Assembly (NCBI GenBank): GCA_007922305.1
Contig: ML677358.1
Span: 14,104,131 to 14,168,130, forward strand
DNA from: Dermatemys mawii
Taxonomy: Eukaryota > Chordata > Testudines > Dermatemydidae
Direction: 5' to 3'
DNA: 64,000 bases
In this document: in pieces, positions 22,061 to 35,831 of the stretch
How positions within the stretch are numbered: position 1 is the stretch's first letter
Layout of the letters: the number at the start of each line of letters is the position of its first letter
Notes under the pieces: generated by a model
Told to the model about the DNA's origin: nothing
What the model saw: only the letters and a program-made list of their open reading frames with translations
Database searches by the model: none
Position numbers and translations under genes: made by a program

Positions 22061-25000
22061 ACAGTGTCACCAATGGCAGAGGACACCACTCTGCACGGCC
22101 CCTTGCCAAAACCCACCCCTGGTCGCAGGCCTGGGTTAGCCTCCTCCCCCAACCCGTCTCCTCCTGGGTTTGTGAGGGTCAATTATTTACAGCCAGGAAA
22201 GCCTGGTCATGAAGTGGAACTTTACAGAGCATGTTCTTGATGTGAAACACGCACTAGTGTAAGCTGCAGGGACAGGCCAACGCACCTGCACTAGCCTGAC
22301 AGGAAGCTGCAGGGTTGCGGGGGCTGGGCGGCTGAGAATTCTGCTCCATTCCCACCACGGCAGACATTAATCCCGGATCATTTCAAAGGGATTGTCCGGG
22401 CAAATCGGGCACCACAAGCAGGTTGTGTGAAGCCAGGGAGCACACTGGGGTACAGCCAGGGAGGCGTTGGTGCATAGTGTCATACCTTGAGGGCCTTCAT
22501 CTCCGGCTTCCTGGTGAAATCAGAGAGTGATGTCCACATAAGGCCTGAAGAAAGGCAAAATCCTCAGGATTCAGTTCGTAGAAGGCAGGTTGTACCTGAG
22601 GCCGTTATTCCATAGGGGGATCAGGCATCCAACGCACGAGAGGAATGTTGTTTGTTTTATATATGTCCATATTAAATGTAAGGAGAAGCACTCAAGGTTA
22701 GGCCTCCCCACTGGCAAGAACAGCAGGACAGTTCAGTGGCCGCTTGGAAGAGCATTATCCGCAAGCATTACTGAAGTTGTGGCCACTTCTCACCCTGCCG
22801 AGACCTTGTAAACAAGAGTCCAGGGCTATATGTGCTAAAGCAGCAGTTCTGGGCTGAACCTTGGAGCGAAGCAGCTTTATGGGGTTACGTGCAGGCAGGG
22901 GGCCAGGGACTCAGCTGGTGTAAATCAACGTTGCTCCAGTGAAGTCAATGGGGCCATTGCCAGTTTTCTCCCTCTGAGGATGTGACCCGATACACGGTAC
23001 ATGGTGCATTCTGCAGCTAGCACCAGCTACCTTAGCTACCTTTTTCTTTAGCACGTTGCAAGTGGTAAATGCTCAGAGAACTCCTTGTGCCAGTGTTTCT
23101 GCAAAATGTCAGGAGACCCCAAACCCAGGTGCTGGAACTAGGGATGTGGGGGGTGCTGCAGCTGTATCCCAGCTGCACCCCAGTGTGCTCCCTGACTTGA
23201 AGTGGTTTCCATCATATGCAGGGTTTACATTTTGGTTCAGTGGTTCACAGCACCCGCCCATGCTAAAAATTGTTCCAGCCCCCCTAACCTCACATGCACG
23301 CAAGGAGTCTTGCTGCTTTTTTCCTCCATCTAGGAGATGGGAAAGGCAGACTTGCAAAAACTCCTGTCAGTCATTTGTACCTTGAACCGTCTAGCGAGGG
23401 AGACAATTTACCATAAGCTTTGTGGTGCTCCAGCCCTACACTTCTGCCCTGACTGTATTTTTCTTGTATGGAAGGGTCTTAAGAAAGGATTTTGGTTTTT
23501 CCATATAGTCTTATGCTCTGAGGTGACACTCCCTGTCACCTCTGCCTGCTTGTCATAATGAGACACCTTTTCAAAGGCATGGCTCAGAGCGGGTTTACAG
23601 AGAATGAGGTCGGGAATATTCTTTGCGACTGTTCAATAGGATCCTTCCAAATAACTCAGTCAGCTGCCAGAATCTGGCAAATGGTGTAGTTAGCTGTCTC
23701 AGCCAGGCACCGTCGCCAGTGGTGTGATTGCGGCTTGCCTTCCCTGGTCCGGCCAAAGGATGGGGATGGGGGAGGGAAGAAGCACTAGACATGAGCTCAG
23801 CCATTAGTGATTCATTGTTTCCTCCCTACATGCATCTGACGCGCATGAGCAGCAATGGAGATTCCGCATGTGCTGGTGTGGTAGAACGTGCTTCTTTGTT
23901 TGGTGCTGGAAACCAGGGCTTACGTGTCTTTAAGGGGCTTCAGTGCTTGTTGTGAGTCATGCCTGAAAGCTGCAGTCCTCAGTTTATTGATCGAGTCGAT
24001 GAAGCACAGACAGTGGCAGGGCAAGCGTCTCCCATCCTGCACTGCCCAGGCGGGGACGCCATACTGCATCAGATCCTTGGTCCATCGAGTCTGGGCTCCT
24101 GCTAGTGGCCAGGACCAGCGGTCAGAGGGAGGCGCAAGAAACTCTTGGCCGGTACCGACGGAATAAGCTGCCCATAGGGAAAGAGTCTCCTGACCCTGAT
24201 GTGCTTCAGCCCTGAACTGAAGGAATCACCCTGGTGAATGACAGACGATATGGCTCGTACTCTCTGCTCAAGGTCCCAAGAAGGGAGTCAATAAATGCTC
24301 ACTTTGATGGTGGTTTATGATGTGGGAACTTGTCCCCTGGGCACGCAACTGAGACCACCAGTTTGTTGCATCACAGAGTGCCCAATGTCTTTTATCATTA
24401 CTAAACTGGCTTGTCAGTGCAGGCTTTGCTGCTCCAGTTGAATCTGTTGCCACCAAATGACCTGTTTATGCAAGTGGCAGACTTCAAAGAGTCCTTTTTC
24501 AATGCGACGTGCAACCTATACATTATGGATTACTTACTGTTACTATTTATTGGCTGAGCTCTTAGCTAATGCCCTATTTCTGGAAGCGCACCTCTTCTTA
24601 CGTAACAGCAGCCTTTCCAGCCAAATCAGGTTCCAAGCCAGGAAAGAAAAACTGAAACCAAATGAAAGCGAACATCTCATTGTGTCAAAATGAACACAGC
24701 AGGAAATATGTTGTATGCAAATGCCAAAGCATAAAATCAAACTGAGGCTGATTTGACCTTGTCCATAGCGAAGTGAGGGCTTGACTTAATCAAGTGCAAG
24801 AACTAAGGTGATGATTTTTCTGCTCCCAGGGCTGGGCATTTGCAGGTGAGGAACATGATGCAGGCTGGCTGCTGCTCACAAGTGCAGGAGACATTTGGGC
24901 TAATTCTCTCTCTGTGTCTTTCAGGCTAGAGGGGATTTTCAAAGGCTGTTGATATCCCCTCTTCTTTTTTTCCAGGAACAAAGGCCAACTCAGAGGGAAC

Positions 25001-25994
25001 TGAGTCACCAGACGGAACAAGTGCTAAAGCAGCCCAGCTCATTACAGAGACAGGAACAAGCTCTCAAACAGCTCATTCGTTCCTTCCTCCCTCTGGACAG
25101 GCCCAGGGCAGAACGTGCAAAATGCCAGCAAACCATGCAGTGAAATCCACAGGTAACAAAGCAGAGCATGGCTGATGGGACTGGAACGCTGGTGGACCTG
25201 GGATGCCGGAGCTGTGATATTCTATATTAGCGTATGATCATAGCACCACCTGTGACTGGTCCCAGAAACTACAACAGGCTGCTAAATGCAGACAGCTAAT
25301 AGCCTTACTCCTCACCTAGTCCTTAACTTTGAAAAAATTCCTATCATGTTACCACGAGATCAGATTCAGGAGGGAGGAGGAAAGGGTTGGGTAGACTCAG
25401 CTTCTATAGTAGGGCCAGTGCTTTCGCTATTGAAGATCCCAGGTTCTTCCCTTCTGTAGACTTTGGTCACAGGTCACTGGCGCTTTCAGGAAAGAGACAC
25501 TGAAGTTCTTACAGTGAGTAGGGGACAGAGTCGCTTTTAGGAAGGCTTCAAGGGAAGCTGATAGCTACAGCAAACCTCTGGCCAACGGGGGTTGTTGCTG
25601 GTGGTTGTGTCTCCTAAGATGTGACAGCTGATGCTACTCCATCTCCAGCAGCAATGTTAGCATCCCATCACCTAAACACACCATAGGCAGTGCCACAGTG
25701 TAATTGCCCACCTTTATATCAGGCTGGCGCTGATCCTTTTCATCTGGAGCCCATTTCACCAGATGCCAGGCATTACTACACAGGTAACTAACATCAACGA
25801 GCCAGAGGGCAAAAGCATGGCAACCTAACTGATCCTGGCATGGCAGAAAGATGTAATGAGCGATCCTGGAACCAGACCGATAGATAGTCCACCATGTGAG
25901 GGGGACAGCTCAGCCCATGCCAGGTCTTCCACATACAAAGCAGTTTTACAGAGGTTACCAAACCTGGCTCAGCATTCCTGGGAACCAGTTCAAC

Positions 25995-26285
25995 ATCTAG
26001 AGCAGTGATACTCAGACTGTGGTTTGGGAGCTGCAAGTGGCTCTTTAATGTGTCTCCTGTGGCTCTTTGTTGCACACGATATTAAAACACTGTCATTTAA
26101 TTATTAGCCTAAGTTATTAACCAGTCAGGATGCTTTTACTATGTTGTTAACCAATTGTAGAACATTTGGTCAGTCACTTATAATACAGCTACATACAAAA
26201 ATAGTACAGGAAACAGGAGTTCACATGGCAATAGCTCTTCTGGGCAATGTTGATCGCTCATTTGGCTCCTAAATCACTGTTCCAA
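25995..26285 (+). repeat. Degenerate hAT-like repeat
   Basis: Begins cagtgatactcagactgtgg with tgtggctctttgttgcacac inside and ends ggctcctaaatcactg, so the ends are inverted over a few bases (CAGTGAT). No target duplication is visible. Confidence 0.4.
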
Positions 26286-26898
26286 AGCCTCCCCTGGCCA
26301 ATGCCATTAGCCCATGTTCAATGTTGTGAATAACAGAAGGCCCGTGTTTTCTTCTGGCTGCCCACAGGGATGTCTGTGCATAAAGAGCTGTAATTCCAGC
26401 TGGGAAAAGCAAACAGTCCCCTTTGGTTTTCCTCAGTAAATTGTGGAACATTAGCCTGCGTTGTGGGCCCCACAAGGAGCTCCTGGTGAGAGCTGGTTCT
26501 TTTAAAGGGGCCCCCTCCAGATGCTTGTATGTTTTGCAGCAGTGTTCAAAAGCCATGTGTGTCCATCTGTGCAGAAGTTCCTTCTGTGTAGTCGTGTCCA
26601 TAAACAGAGCAGCCCTCTGCAAATAGCTTGGCGCAGATGTACTGGACCGCAGAGAAAAGAGGAAACAGAACTGGCTCTTGGCTGGATTTCTTTCTAGGCA
26701 CATTTGCCACATCCAAGTACCTCACGAACCATGAGCCAGTGATAGCCCTCTCTGCTGCCATCAGAACGGCCTGAGCTGGGCGTTCCTGGGCTGCAGGAAG
26801 AGGAAAACTTTCCCCAAACATCCCATTGAGCAAAAATGTCAAGTCTACGCCCTGTGCTGGGAGAACTCTTGTCCCCCTCCAGGGGCGTGGGAGTCCCA

Positions 26899-26970
26899 GG
26901 ACCTGATTTTCAGAGGTGCTGATTTGAAAAGGAGCTATGGATGCTCAGCACCTCTGCAAATCAAGCCCCA
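26899..26970. repeat. Short palindromic repeat
   Basis: Left arm ggacctgattttcagaggtg(ctga) and right arm (tcag)cacctctgcaaatcaagc are near-perfect inverted copies with a 21-base centre. Resembles a widespread amniote repeat. Confidence 0.6.
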
Positions 26971-27182
26971 GAAAGGCAGCCGTTGATCTCCTCCCCAGCA
27001 GCAGGTCACTGCGGTTATCTTCGGAACTGATGAATTGGGAAGGTGAGCGTCAGGGTCACTCATCCAGGAGCTGAATGTACCAGAGGGGCAAAGAACGCAA
27101 AAGTCAATGTGAACCCAAAGGAACTGCTGCTGCATTCCCACAAGGGGAGAACAGAGCTTCGGAGCTATCCACAGACCCCAGG

Positions 27183-27312
27183 GGAGAGTGACCAGACAGC
27201 AAATGTGAAAAATCAGGACGGGAGTGGAGGGGTAATAGGAGACTTTATAAGAAAAAGACCCAAAAGTCAGGACTGTCCCTATAAAATCAGGACAAATGAT
27301 CTAGTCATTCTA
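27183..27312 (-). mobile_element. TGACCAGA MITE family, copy 2
   Basis: Antisense copy: gagtgaccagacagcaaatg, then ggactgtccctataaaatca. The far end is eroded (gatctagtcattcta). Confidence 0.65.
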
Positions 27313-27701
27313 TCCCAGGGGCAGCATCACATTTGAAAGGTTACGCTGTGTGTGCTAGCAAAACTGCCTGATCCACATCCCAGAGGCAGAACTCTGGCCT
27401 CCTCTGTCCTCCTGAACACTGTCCCCCTGCTCCATTCAGGGCCAGATTGCTGGAGGGGTATTTCCATAAGCCACAATTGGGAGGCCAGGCCGTTGCCATC
27501 CTCCAGCTCCTTCTCACCAAAGAGTACAGGTAGACCACGTTCCAGGAAATGCAGATGGCACTGGTGTAGCTGCACCACTTTAGAGCGTCACTGTATTTGG
27601 AGAACATACGTCTTTCTCTCACTGGAAACCAAGGGCTGACGTGTGGCTGGGAGAACCGTTCTCCACTGAGAAGTTGGCTACAGCAAATAAGGTTTAAGAC
27701 A

Positions 27702-27738
<37 letters not shown>

Positions 27739-27750
27739 GAAGAAAGAAAA
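27702..27750 (+). repeat. (GAAA)n microsatellite
   Basis: About 12 units of gaaa with one ggaa interruption. Confidence 0.95.
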
Positions 27751-29988
27751 GCTATCCTCTATGAAAAGAGGAAACGCTGGCATTCCATGCACTTCGGAGG
27801 AGACAAAGCAGAGAGGAACAGTGACAGAGGATTTGCACCGTGTACACTAGATGTACTGTATTAATATTAGCACCACAAACCTGGGCCAACATTACTAAAT
27901 CTACTTAAGAAATGAGTAACTAGGACTAACAAACCACAACTTAGTTCACAGCAGTAGCAGAATTCATGTTAATCTTGGAGCCTGGTAAATAAAATGTGAC
28001 CTAATTCCAAGGAAAGTTTTGTAACGGTGCTGCCTGGGGGAGCTGCAGTGAGTGCAAACATCCAGCGAACTCTCAAAGGCTGTGAGGCCCTTCCGAGATG
28101 GAGGTGACCTTGGGCCCAGGGCAAGCCCCTGAGAGGACATCAGGGAGGGTCTTTTTCCAAGTGAGCAGCATTCATGTTGATGTCTCCATAAGAACGGATC
28201 CCTGGTCTGGAATCATGCAGGAGTCATGTGTGACAGTAGTCGATGGGAGTTTAGTGGCCTCAACAAAATCTTTGCATTTAGGGGTTTCACTGTTTGCATC
28301 TAAGAAGAGACACAGCCAGGTCAGATCCTTTCACCGTCTGCTCATGAATGACGTTCACCTGTTCCTGTTGTCCAGCCCCTGTCTGATTCACGCTCAGATT
28401 AAGAGGTTAATCAGTTTTGAGCCAGTTACCTCTGTTACTACCACTTTCTCTTCCTCCTAAATGGGATCGTTACGGCAGAGGCATTACAGAGAAGGCTTTC
28501 TTGAGCAAGGCCATTGAGAGAACTAGAAATCAGCTCGGATTTTACATTGGCCTCTACTTCTGTTGTCTCCTCCCTTTATACTCCTCTTTCTCCAGTGTTT
28601 AGTTTGTCATGAAAGAGGTACCAAGGCTCAAGCAATTAGGTGCCAGGGTTCGAGCAATTTTTTTACATTCATGAGTGACATGGTGAGCCTAGAGGTGCTG
28701 GGGCTATGACCTGCTAAGCATAGAGGTGCCGGAGCGCATGTCGTACGTGAAGAGCATCACACAACTGAACTACATTTGCACCATTTTGATATCACTGACA
28801 AGAAGTCTCACACTTACAGTGCAGACCTATTAAAAACTGCAGGTCTGTAGGATACTTAATTTGCAAACTAGTAACCTCAGGGGTCTACTTAATGACCCAA
28901 TAACCCGTAGGAACATGCAAACAGTTTGCATCTGCCTTATCCTGAGTAAATAGTAATAGGCATTTTGCATAGACTGTAGACAGGGAATGATGGGAGAAGC
29001 GGGTGCCCATGATACCAGAAGAAGCTTGTGCTAAACTAATCAGAAATGTGTAATGAACAATACTGAGAATCATATAATTAGGCTTCAGAGTCAACATCCC
29101 ATTAGAGTGGTTGTTTCCGTTCCTCTGCGGACTAAGGAAGACAACACTCCGTGGTTCACGTTTGGAATGGGGCATGAGTCAAGTTCCAGTACTACCACCC
29201 TAGACTTCATTGCTGCTGCCACAGCATGGAGGGAGAAACAGAAGAAGCGAATTCCTTCTCATTTCATGGTCAGGTGAAGCGTTATGCTAACAGGCACCTA
29301 ACCTGGCTCCTCTGATGTCTGGTGCTTCTTCCCTGGGCATTAGGGGGTTCCCTATAACATTAGCAGCTTCTCTTTAGTGCTTGTGTTGAGGCAAAAGGTC
29401 TGAAATCCAAAGAGGGGATGGGGAGGGAATGGACCGGGAGGGGAGTGGGAACTGGCTCCCATATTAACAGCGAGCAACATTCCCCCACCCTGTTTTCCCG
29501 CTGTCTTCTCTCCAGAGGATTCGGGATCTTGCTGCAGTCTTCACTGAGAAGGGGATTCCCCACCTCCCCCTTGCTGGGTGAGCTCCCGCTGACTCAGTTT
29601 AGGGACAAAAGGTGCCAGCCTGCTTTTGACAGCTCAGTCTTGCCACATGAATCAGAACAAGCCCATCTGTCTTTTCCTTGGGAGAACCATCCCGTGCTAC
29701 TCAGAAACCCAGCAGCCGCATTGCATGGCAGAGACAGGAGCGGCCGATCCCAGCGGCCAAGGACAGGCAACGTCACTGTCTCCTCTTGTAGTCTATGCCG
29801 GAGGTCTTGGCTACACGGGTCAGGCTAAACAAGCAAGATTCATTATCCTGAGCAGTAGCCTGCCTGGCTTCTACTGTTCTTTGCAGTTCTAGGGGACTGT
29901 AGAAGCCCTCCAGAAGCAGAGAGGGAAAACCGGGGTGGGAAGGAGGAGGCAGGGAGCTTGGAGTGAAGGGATTTAGTACATAGGAATT

Positions 29989-30088
29989 GGGTAATATCCC
30001 TTTAAATAGTTTGGGAGACCTCCAGGAAGGTCTTCTCCACCCTGCTTCTCCTGGAGGGCTTCCAAACTACTTAAAGGGACACTACCTA
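29989..30088. repeat. Fold-back repeat, arms of about 41 bp
   Basis: Left arm gggtaatatccctttaaata.. (29989-30029) pairs with the right arm ..tacttaaagggacactacct (30045-30088) at roughly 80% with a 15-base loop. Confidence 0.7.
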
Positions 30089-31684
30089 ATATCTGCATGT
30101 TACGGCTGGGAAGGAGAGGAAGGTGGGTGAACCCAGGTGGGAGGAGAACCAGGGGATGGGTGAGATATCTACCCAACCAAACCACATGTAACTTCTCGCT
30201 AGGCACCCTGCCCCAGCTTTCACCTTCCCCACTCTCAATCCTGAGCTCAGAGCGTGCGTGGTGCCTGGCCTCTCTGAGCTATTACCCCTTAGGTGTCCGG
30301 GTTTAAGATGAGCGCCAGGTGCTTGGGATTAGGATGGGACATTCAGGGCGAGAACAGGTTACCCCACCTCTGCTACTTTTGGGTTCTTACCCCCAAAGCC
30401 CCTGGGCTAGATGGACTTTGCCAATTCCTGTGTTCCTACTCTGATAAGCTGTGACTGCCCTCCAGGACCTGAGACCAGCACAGCTTCAAGCCCAGTTGGA
30501 TGATGGCTGGGCCCAAACGCCCAGAGTTTGGGTTTGGCTCTGCAGCCAGGGACGCAGCAGGGGTGGGTGTATTCGTACACCGGCTGTTGGCTTATCCCCA
30601 GGCCCATGCTAGGTGCCTTGCTTACCAGCCGACCAGATTGGGCACACTGTAGACGATGCACCCAGCCATGGATGGGGTGGGGGAGAGAATCACTCCACCT
30701 CTCTGACACATCTGTACTGTACTGGGAAAGCAGCACCCAGGCTGCTTCCAGCAGGGGGAAGCTCTCTGTGACGCAGGCCTTTTGCAGGAGAGGGGTAGAG
30801 TCTTCAAGAGCGGCTCACGGGCCCACCCTGGGAATTGTTAGAGCCCAGCTATTTGCACACTTCCCCGAAATGCACTGAATGGCATCCGTCTACTCACCTG
30901 CCTCCATGCGTGGCACTGACTCTCCGTGTGCTCGATGATCGAAGGGCCGGAGCAGGGCGGTCAGGATCCACAATCACCGGCTATATAGGCCGTCTCGCCC
31001 CACTTGCTACCGTGTTCTCCAGAGCATATTAACATTCCTCTCCCTTCGCCTCCCCACACTTAATCTTCATTCCCACCAAAACACAAACGCAACCAGACAG
31101 GAGATTACGGAAAGAAAAACAGCCAAAACCTCCCCAAAAGGCAAACGAATCAGGAACCAGCAAGGAAACGGTTGAAAAAGAAGAAACATCTTTAATTTTA
31201 AAATCTTTCCTTAAAAACATGTATATAAAGTGTACAGCATAAAAAATAATATCTCACCGGTATAAATGTGGCTTAATAAGAGCCCTACAGATACATTTGT
31301 AAACCTAGGATAACATTAACTCTTTGGTACCTTAGTTTGAATGCTGTTCCGTGTCTTGCTCCCAGGACAGGTTAATAGGAAAAATGCAGATACAGGGGCT
31401 GTTTCGGTTCAGAGATTCCACACAGGCCTAATAACGTGCTATAAAAAGGTGCAATCCCAACAGCTTATCCATATTGTACCGTGCGGTGGCGAGGGGGTGG
31501 GGGCTGAGGGAGAGAGAAATCAGTGAGCAAACTCACTAATGTTTTGGAATTGGTAGGGCAGTCTATAAAGGGGGAAACAGCAAACGAGAAGGTGAGAGAT
31601 ACCAGTCCCATGTCATGTGCCCTCCCACTGCTCGGCTCCTCAATTTCATTCATCCCCCATGTCTAGAGGGAACGAATCACATTT

Positions 31685-31890
31685 AACTGGTCCAGTGGGG
31701 AGAGTGCTGACTTGGGAGTCCTGGGTGCAATTCCCTGCTCTATCACAGACTCCTTGTGACATCTTGGACCAGCCACTTATTCTCTCTGTGGACATCAGCT
31801 TCCTTCTGTACAGTGGCTAGACGAGCACTGCCCTAGCCCACAGAGGTGCTGTGAGGACAAATACACTAAAGACTGAGGCGTGCAGTTCCC
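31685..31890 (+). repeat. MIR-like SINE
   Basis: Sense MIR order: agagtgctgacttgggagtc, ctgggtgcaattccctgctc, cacttattctctctgtggac. Confidence 0.6.
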
Positions 31891-32982
31891 CCAGTAATGG
31901 GGCCAGATAAGTACCATGGATAGAAGCAAATGGGTTGAGGCTGCGCATCTGCTTGGCGGGCAGGCCCCGCCCCGCCATTCCCTGTTGATAAGGCACGGAG
32001 GTGATCGTGACTGCAAGGTTGCATGTGCACAGAGTACCAGCATCAATGTAACTCCACCTTTAAACATGGCATTGCAGAGTGGCTCCAAGCGAAAGAGGTG
32101 ATTCGCTCTCATTTAACTCCGCACCAGGCCACCACGGCTCAATATGACCACTGTCCCTTCCCTGCAGGGTGTTCCCTTCCGTCCCGTTGCTGCCACTGGA
32201 AGCCCGAAGAGACAGCCTGTGTCGGATGTCACCTGGCACTTTACACTTTGGCGCCTACCCATTGAATACCGTCAGAAACGCAGAGGGGTGAAACACAGAT
32301 TAGAGGAACTAGAGAGGCGCTAGGTCTGAAATGACTGCTAGTAGGAAGGAAGCTGCTGAGCCGATAATAAGGCTTGAAAGCAAGGGGAGGACCAGCCCAG
32401 GAGACATGCTATGGGGATGGGTGGCTGATTTCACTGCAGTTTGATCTCACTGGGAAGAATTTAATTGTTCTTTCCCTTTGCCCAATTTGTTACATACGGC
32501 CAGGTCACTGAGACGTGCTGTGTTAGGCTTGTGCTCATGGCCTGTCTGATGCAGCTCAGATTTCCGCTAGGCCAAGCAAGTGTCCCTACAGGTCTGGAAA
32601 TCCAGGGACTGCAGCAGCTTGGTCCCATGGGCCATGGAGCAGAGTTGCCACTGATGCAAAGAGAAACACTGCAGATAAACCACGGGGTCGTATTTAGGGT
32701 CACCAGCGCTCTAGGGCAGAGTTATGTGCCAGCCACACTCTTATCATTGTCTTAAACCTAAAGTGGGGAAAGAAGAGTATTTCCCTGGTACCCTGTATGT
32801 GTGTGGTGGTTGTGCCAATATTTTAACGTCTTTGCAAGAGCTGGCAATGCTGAGATTGAAAGAAGGAGCTGTCTCTTTAAATTCCCCCTCCCCTTATGGG
32901 GGAAGAGCAGGGACAGGTGGCCAGTCATTCTTAGCTCCCCACCTGTTCTGAGACTGCCACCTGGCTTGCTAAGAGGCCTTCA

Positions 32983-33150
32983 ACAATCATAGAATCATAG
33001 AATATTAGGGTTGGAAGAGACCTCAGGGGGTATCTAGTCCAACCCCCTGCTCAAAGCAAGGCCAACACCCACTAAATCATCCCAGCCAGGGCTATGCTAA
33101 GCGTGACCTTCAAAACCTCAAGGATGGAGATTCCACCACCTCATTAGGTA
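32983..33150 (-). mobile_element. CR1 LINE 3'-end fragment
   Basis: Antisense CR1 tail: the repeat atcatagaatcatagaat at the left, then agggttggaagagacctcag and tctagtccaaccccctgctc, hallmarks of CR1 in birds and reptiles. Confidence 0.85.
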
Positions 33151-34158
33151 TGGCGAGGGTCAAGTTAAAACTCAGCTGGAGCAGGAATCCTGTGGGGAAC
33201 AACCCTGCATTGCTTGGGAGGAGACGACGGACTAACGACATGTTACTCTAGTTCATTCTCTAACCTCTCTGCAGTGGAACAAGGAAGGGATTCCCTCCTT
33301 CCCTCGTGCTTGGGATGTGGCAAAACTCTCTCAAAAGGTGCAGCTGGGAGATAACCCTCCCCTGCTTAGTCCAGTACTGTGTACTGATGTAACACAGTGT
33401 TCCCCAGGATCTCCATCCGACACTTATCAAGTACCCTGGATACTTCTTGCCCGTTGGTGCTGTACCTTCCGGAGAGTTGGCGATCCTAAGTTAAGTGGGT
33501 TAACACCAGTTTTGGCCAACTTTCTACTGATTGCTCATTATCATTGCACATCCCATTTCACTGCTCCAACTCCACCAAGGTCCTGCTGGTCCCCGGAAGG
33601 GTGAATAGAGGCAACTTAGTTCCAAGTAAAGTCCACTGTGCTCCAGACTTTACAATGCGACACAAAACACTAAACACGGCTCTCCTTACATAAAACCAAC
33701 CCAACTGAAAATGACAAACATTAAAAAGTCAAACATGTCAGTCTGAGAAGCATCTTAAATATGGAGAGACACTGTAGTGTAGCAATTGACCCCTGGATGC
33801 ACAGAAATTGTGACTGGCAGGAGGAATGTGCACATGTTGGAGTGGATAACTTTGTAATGGCCACAGATTAAAATAGGAGTTAAAAAAATATACCAGTGAT
33901 GGGCCCAAACTTCAGCACTGCCTTTCCTTGGGGGTTCTGGAGACTCCACCAGTTGGGGTTCCTGGAAAAGGGGTTCAGTTTGGACCCATCCCCCAACATG
34001 AAAAACAAACAAAAATAGTAACAATATAAAATAAAAACCTTAGAGGAATCGGTTCCCTTCAGGACAAATTATGGCTACATCATTGATGGCAACAGATAGA
34101 TTAAAACATTTGTCACCTCCAGAAGTCTAACAGCTCCAGGTGGGAATTTCAGAAGCAA

Positions 34159-34174
34159 AGAGAGAGAGAGAGAG
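34159..34174 (+). repeat. (AG)n microsatellite
   Basis: Eight consecutive ag units. Confidence 0.9.
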
Positions 34175-35132
34175 GGTGTGAACCTTAAATTTTCTTCTGC
34201 AACTGTAAGAGGTAGGTGTACTTTGCCCATGGAGCTGCCACCACTGTATCCATTGGCTGGTGGGGAATGAAAACAAGCAGGATCCTTTCTTTGAAAAGGC
34301 TTTTCCCTCCTCGGTGTTACTGAGGCTACCCAGCTGGACTCTTACCTTGGGCGAATCTCACTTGCTCAGTGCTGTTTGCCCTTCTCCGAGGGGGCGTCTC
34401 ACTCTGACACAAGGCAGTGAGTCACTGCACGCTCGCAGCAGGATATGAAACCAAAAAGCTTTCCAGCCCAGCAGAGCGGAAGGCAAATCAAACTCTTCAC
34501 ATCAAGCCCAGACGGGGCTGGACGTAGCCAGACAATGTTCAGCACCAGCACACCTTTGCCAGACTTCCCACTAGCCCCCGATTCACACGGTCAGATTTGT
34601 ACAGCTAAGTTTTGCCTAGGAGTGGAATGTGGGCACCAGCAAATGGGTTCTTTAGATCATAGGTTCTATTTCAAGTAGTAACATGGGGCGTCATGAGAAG
34701 AGAAATCTGCCCTGGCGGATAAAGGCTCTGACCATAAAGGGGATCTATTAAATCCACCCAGACTGAGAAGTCTTAGAAAGCTGGGACAAAACACGACACA
34801 AACTATTTGATATGAGCAGCATCCCTTCACCTGGCTGAAGCTGCGGTGGCCCGTGCCCTACAGAGCACTTAAGAAACCAAGGGAAAGTGAGCTAACCCCG
34901 ACGATCTCATGGTTTGGGGCGTTTCCTGAGTAATGTCCACTAAACATGGATCTTGCACTGGATCAGGAGGAAGAGTGTGTAGGAAAAGAGTTGCCATTCA
35001 TAGAATGATTCCTGAGGATGGTGGGACACGAGAAATCTGATCATACTTGCAGAAAATAGAGAAACATCCCTAGCTATGGTTTACGGTATTGCAGTAGCTC
35101 TTGGCTAACAGTGCTGCGTCTAGCTTTCACGT

Positions 35133-35138
35133 TTTATT
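35133..35138 (-). terminator. Candidate poly(A) signal of PDGFRB
   Basis: AATAAA on the minus strand within TTTTTAATAAAACGTG, 2.3 kb after the stop codon. Alternatives are AATAAA at 36014-36019, inside a repeat, and ATTAAA at 31191-31196 before a T-rich stretch, which would imply a 6.2-kb 3'UTR. Confidence 0.4.
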
Positions 35139-35831
35139 AAAAACATAACCCCCGCTCCATCTCCACCGGTACCTGTTCCTCTTGATTTAACTTTATAAAT
35201 ATGTCACTGTTAACAACTAGAGCTGACTGGAAAACGCAGCAAAACTGTCCGTGTTTTTCGGTGGACAGTTTTAGATGACTATAAACTGGCTGACAAACCG
35301 CCACGAAGAACATCATGGAAAAGCTGAACATTTCCAACCATCTCTGTTAATAAGAGCACAGCCAGCGTGTGTGTGAGAGAGACAGAGAATTGGATGCTAG
35401 AAGGAGCTGTGGGTATGGAGGAAAAGGGTGCTAAGAAATTTGATGCTATTCAAAAGGGAGAAAATGCTGGTTTCCTAGCTGAAGGCATTGTGAGAACCTT
35501 TCTGGTTTTATGGCTTTTCAGTCATCCTGGTGGGGATTTTCATGGTTTCCTTGCTTTCCACCTGGTTTAACTCTTCGAATAATGAGTGGAAGCTCAGAAT
35601 GCTACAGCTCACAGCCCTACCAATGCGGGTAGAGGAAGGATTTGAAGCAAGATGAGGGGTCTCCAACATTTCCATTCTGAATTCCACTTTCTAAGAGAAA
35701 GTCCCTGCCTTAGGCTCACTTCCCATCCGACAACCTGAACCTTCCTCCTCTGCTTGGGTCCCAAAATGTACCATCCTGAAAGGCTCCATGGATCCTGTCA
35801 GCATGAGAACGGCTGCTCCTGGCAAACACAA

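Larger units (their letters stand above)
21806..35110. other. PDGFRB-CSF1R intergenic region
   Basis: About 13 kb with no recognised gene on either strand. It holds the candidate CSF1R promoter, a MITE, a microsatellite, fold-back repeats, a CR1 tail and a MIR. In mammals non-coding CSF1R exons begin close to the PDGFRB 3' end; any turtle equivalent cannot be seen from sequence. An ATTAAA at 31191-31196 (minus) before a T-rich stretch is a distant alternative PDGFRB 3' end. Confidence 0.55.

Noticed and set aside
26546..26842. 98-codon minus-strand open frame in the intergenic region
   Set aside because: Looks protein-like at a glance but has no recognisable family or splice partners; not supported as a gene.
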